51,295 nucleotides of DNA. It comes from Desulfitibacter alkalitolerans DSM 16504 (GTDB taxonomy: Bacteria; Bacillota; DSM-16504; Desulfitibacterales; Desulfitibacteraceae). The notes beneath the pieces are model-generated. The model had not been told where the DNA came from, made no database searches, and was given only the letters and a program-made list of their open reading frames with translations. The translations under genes were made by a program, and so were the position numbers. The stretch covers positions 187,664 to 238,958 of the forward strand of contig NZ_KK211103.1 in assembly GCF_000620305.1 (NCBI RefSeq), written 5' to 3'. Each line of letters opens with the position of its first letter. Positions within the stretch are counted from its first letter, which is position 1. Shown here one piece after another: positions 51,199 through 51,295 of the stretch.

Positions 51199-51295
51199 CT
51201 CCCCAGCCTTTAATCTCTCCTTTACTTCAGGCCGGGGAAGGTTTAAAATAAAGCTAAACCTGACCTTTGCCTTTGGTAAAGTAGGGTCCACTCCC
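51196..51295. repeat. Structured repeat element, copy 2, cut by the window edge
   Basis: About 97 bases match 44697-44797 with two inserted bases and about two substitutions. One change (T to C in the second arm of the first stem) keeps pairing on the minus strand as G-U. The long 16-bp stem of copy 1 lies beyond the edge. Confidence 0.75.

Overview
The window reads as chromosome of a low-GC, anaerobic, cytochrome-containing member of the Clostridia. It is probably Peptococcaceae-like (the Desulfotomaculum/Desulfitibacter/Desulfitobacterium neighbourhood). The grounds are strong AGGAGG ribosome sites, frequent TTG/GTG starts, the anaerobic (early cobalt insertion) cobalamin route, a Ccm cytochrome c maturation system with the cysteine form of CcmE, and a SCIFF-type radical SAM maturase. 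The assignment is an inference from gene content; no database search was possible.

Layout. (1) 0.4-6.4 kb, minus strand: a peptidase MA-like metalloprotease, then the cytochrome c maturation operon ccmE-F-A-B-C-D, with a small copper-chaperone-like HMA protein upstream. (2) 6.6-10.2 kb: a TtcA-like PP-loop protein (plus), then thioredoxin reductase, a CoA-binding protein and a LysM-G5-M23 cell-wall peptidase (minus). (3) 10.4-14.4 kb: a second CobK/CbiJ-like reductase and the cobalt transporter cbiMNQO under a cobalamin riboswitch with a terminator. (4) 14.5-18.9 kb: a SCIFF-type maturase, TlpA/ResA, CcdA, a DUF3786-type protein and a soluble chemotaxis-type receptor. (5) 19-35.5 kb: a nearly complete anaerobic adenosylcobalamin operon in the order cbiA-D-E-T-L-F-G-H-J-X-C-cobU-cbiP-cbiB-cobO-cobS-pduX-cobD-cobC, behind a second cobalamin riboswitch; cobT is not in the window. 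(6) 35.7-37.8 kb, plus strand: a LysR regulator and a cysteine desulfurase. (7) 37.9-44.7 kb: accessory DNA with a HepT/MntA toxin-antitoxin pair, transposase remnants and a decayed ABC exporter operon. That operon carries a freshly inserted 2164-bp ISL3-type element, with 22-bp terminal repeats and an exact 8-bp target duplication. (8) 45-48.8 kb, minus strand: a ComX-ComQ-ComA-ComP-like quorum-sensing locus. (9) 48.8-51.3 kb: a tiny ORF with its own terminator, a mosaic of repeated gene 3' ends, a PIN-domain remnant, an unknown anchored protein, a decayed gene and a second copy of a structured repeat.

How the parts work together. The cobalt importer, the ring-building enzymes and the nucleotide-loop enzymes form one B12-feedback-regulated regulon with two riboswitch-controlled transcripts. 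The Ccm genes, CcdA and TlpA together point to extracytoplasmic c-type cytochromes.

The most notable system is the quorum-sensing locus. A 67-codon pheromone precursor ending in GYWM lies upstream of an isoprenyl-transferase (ComQ-like), a LuxR-type response regulator and a PDZ-containing histidine kinase, in the order X-Q-A-P rather than the Bacillus order Q-X-P-A. A perfect 16-bp hairpin separates comX from comQ and a terminator-like hairpin separates comA from comP. Also worth attention are the cbiG/cbiH out-of-frame overlap, the A9 slippage site in the transposase, and a repeated element with a predicted pseudoknot.
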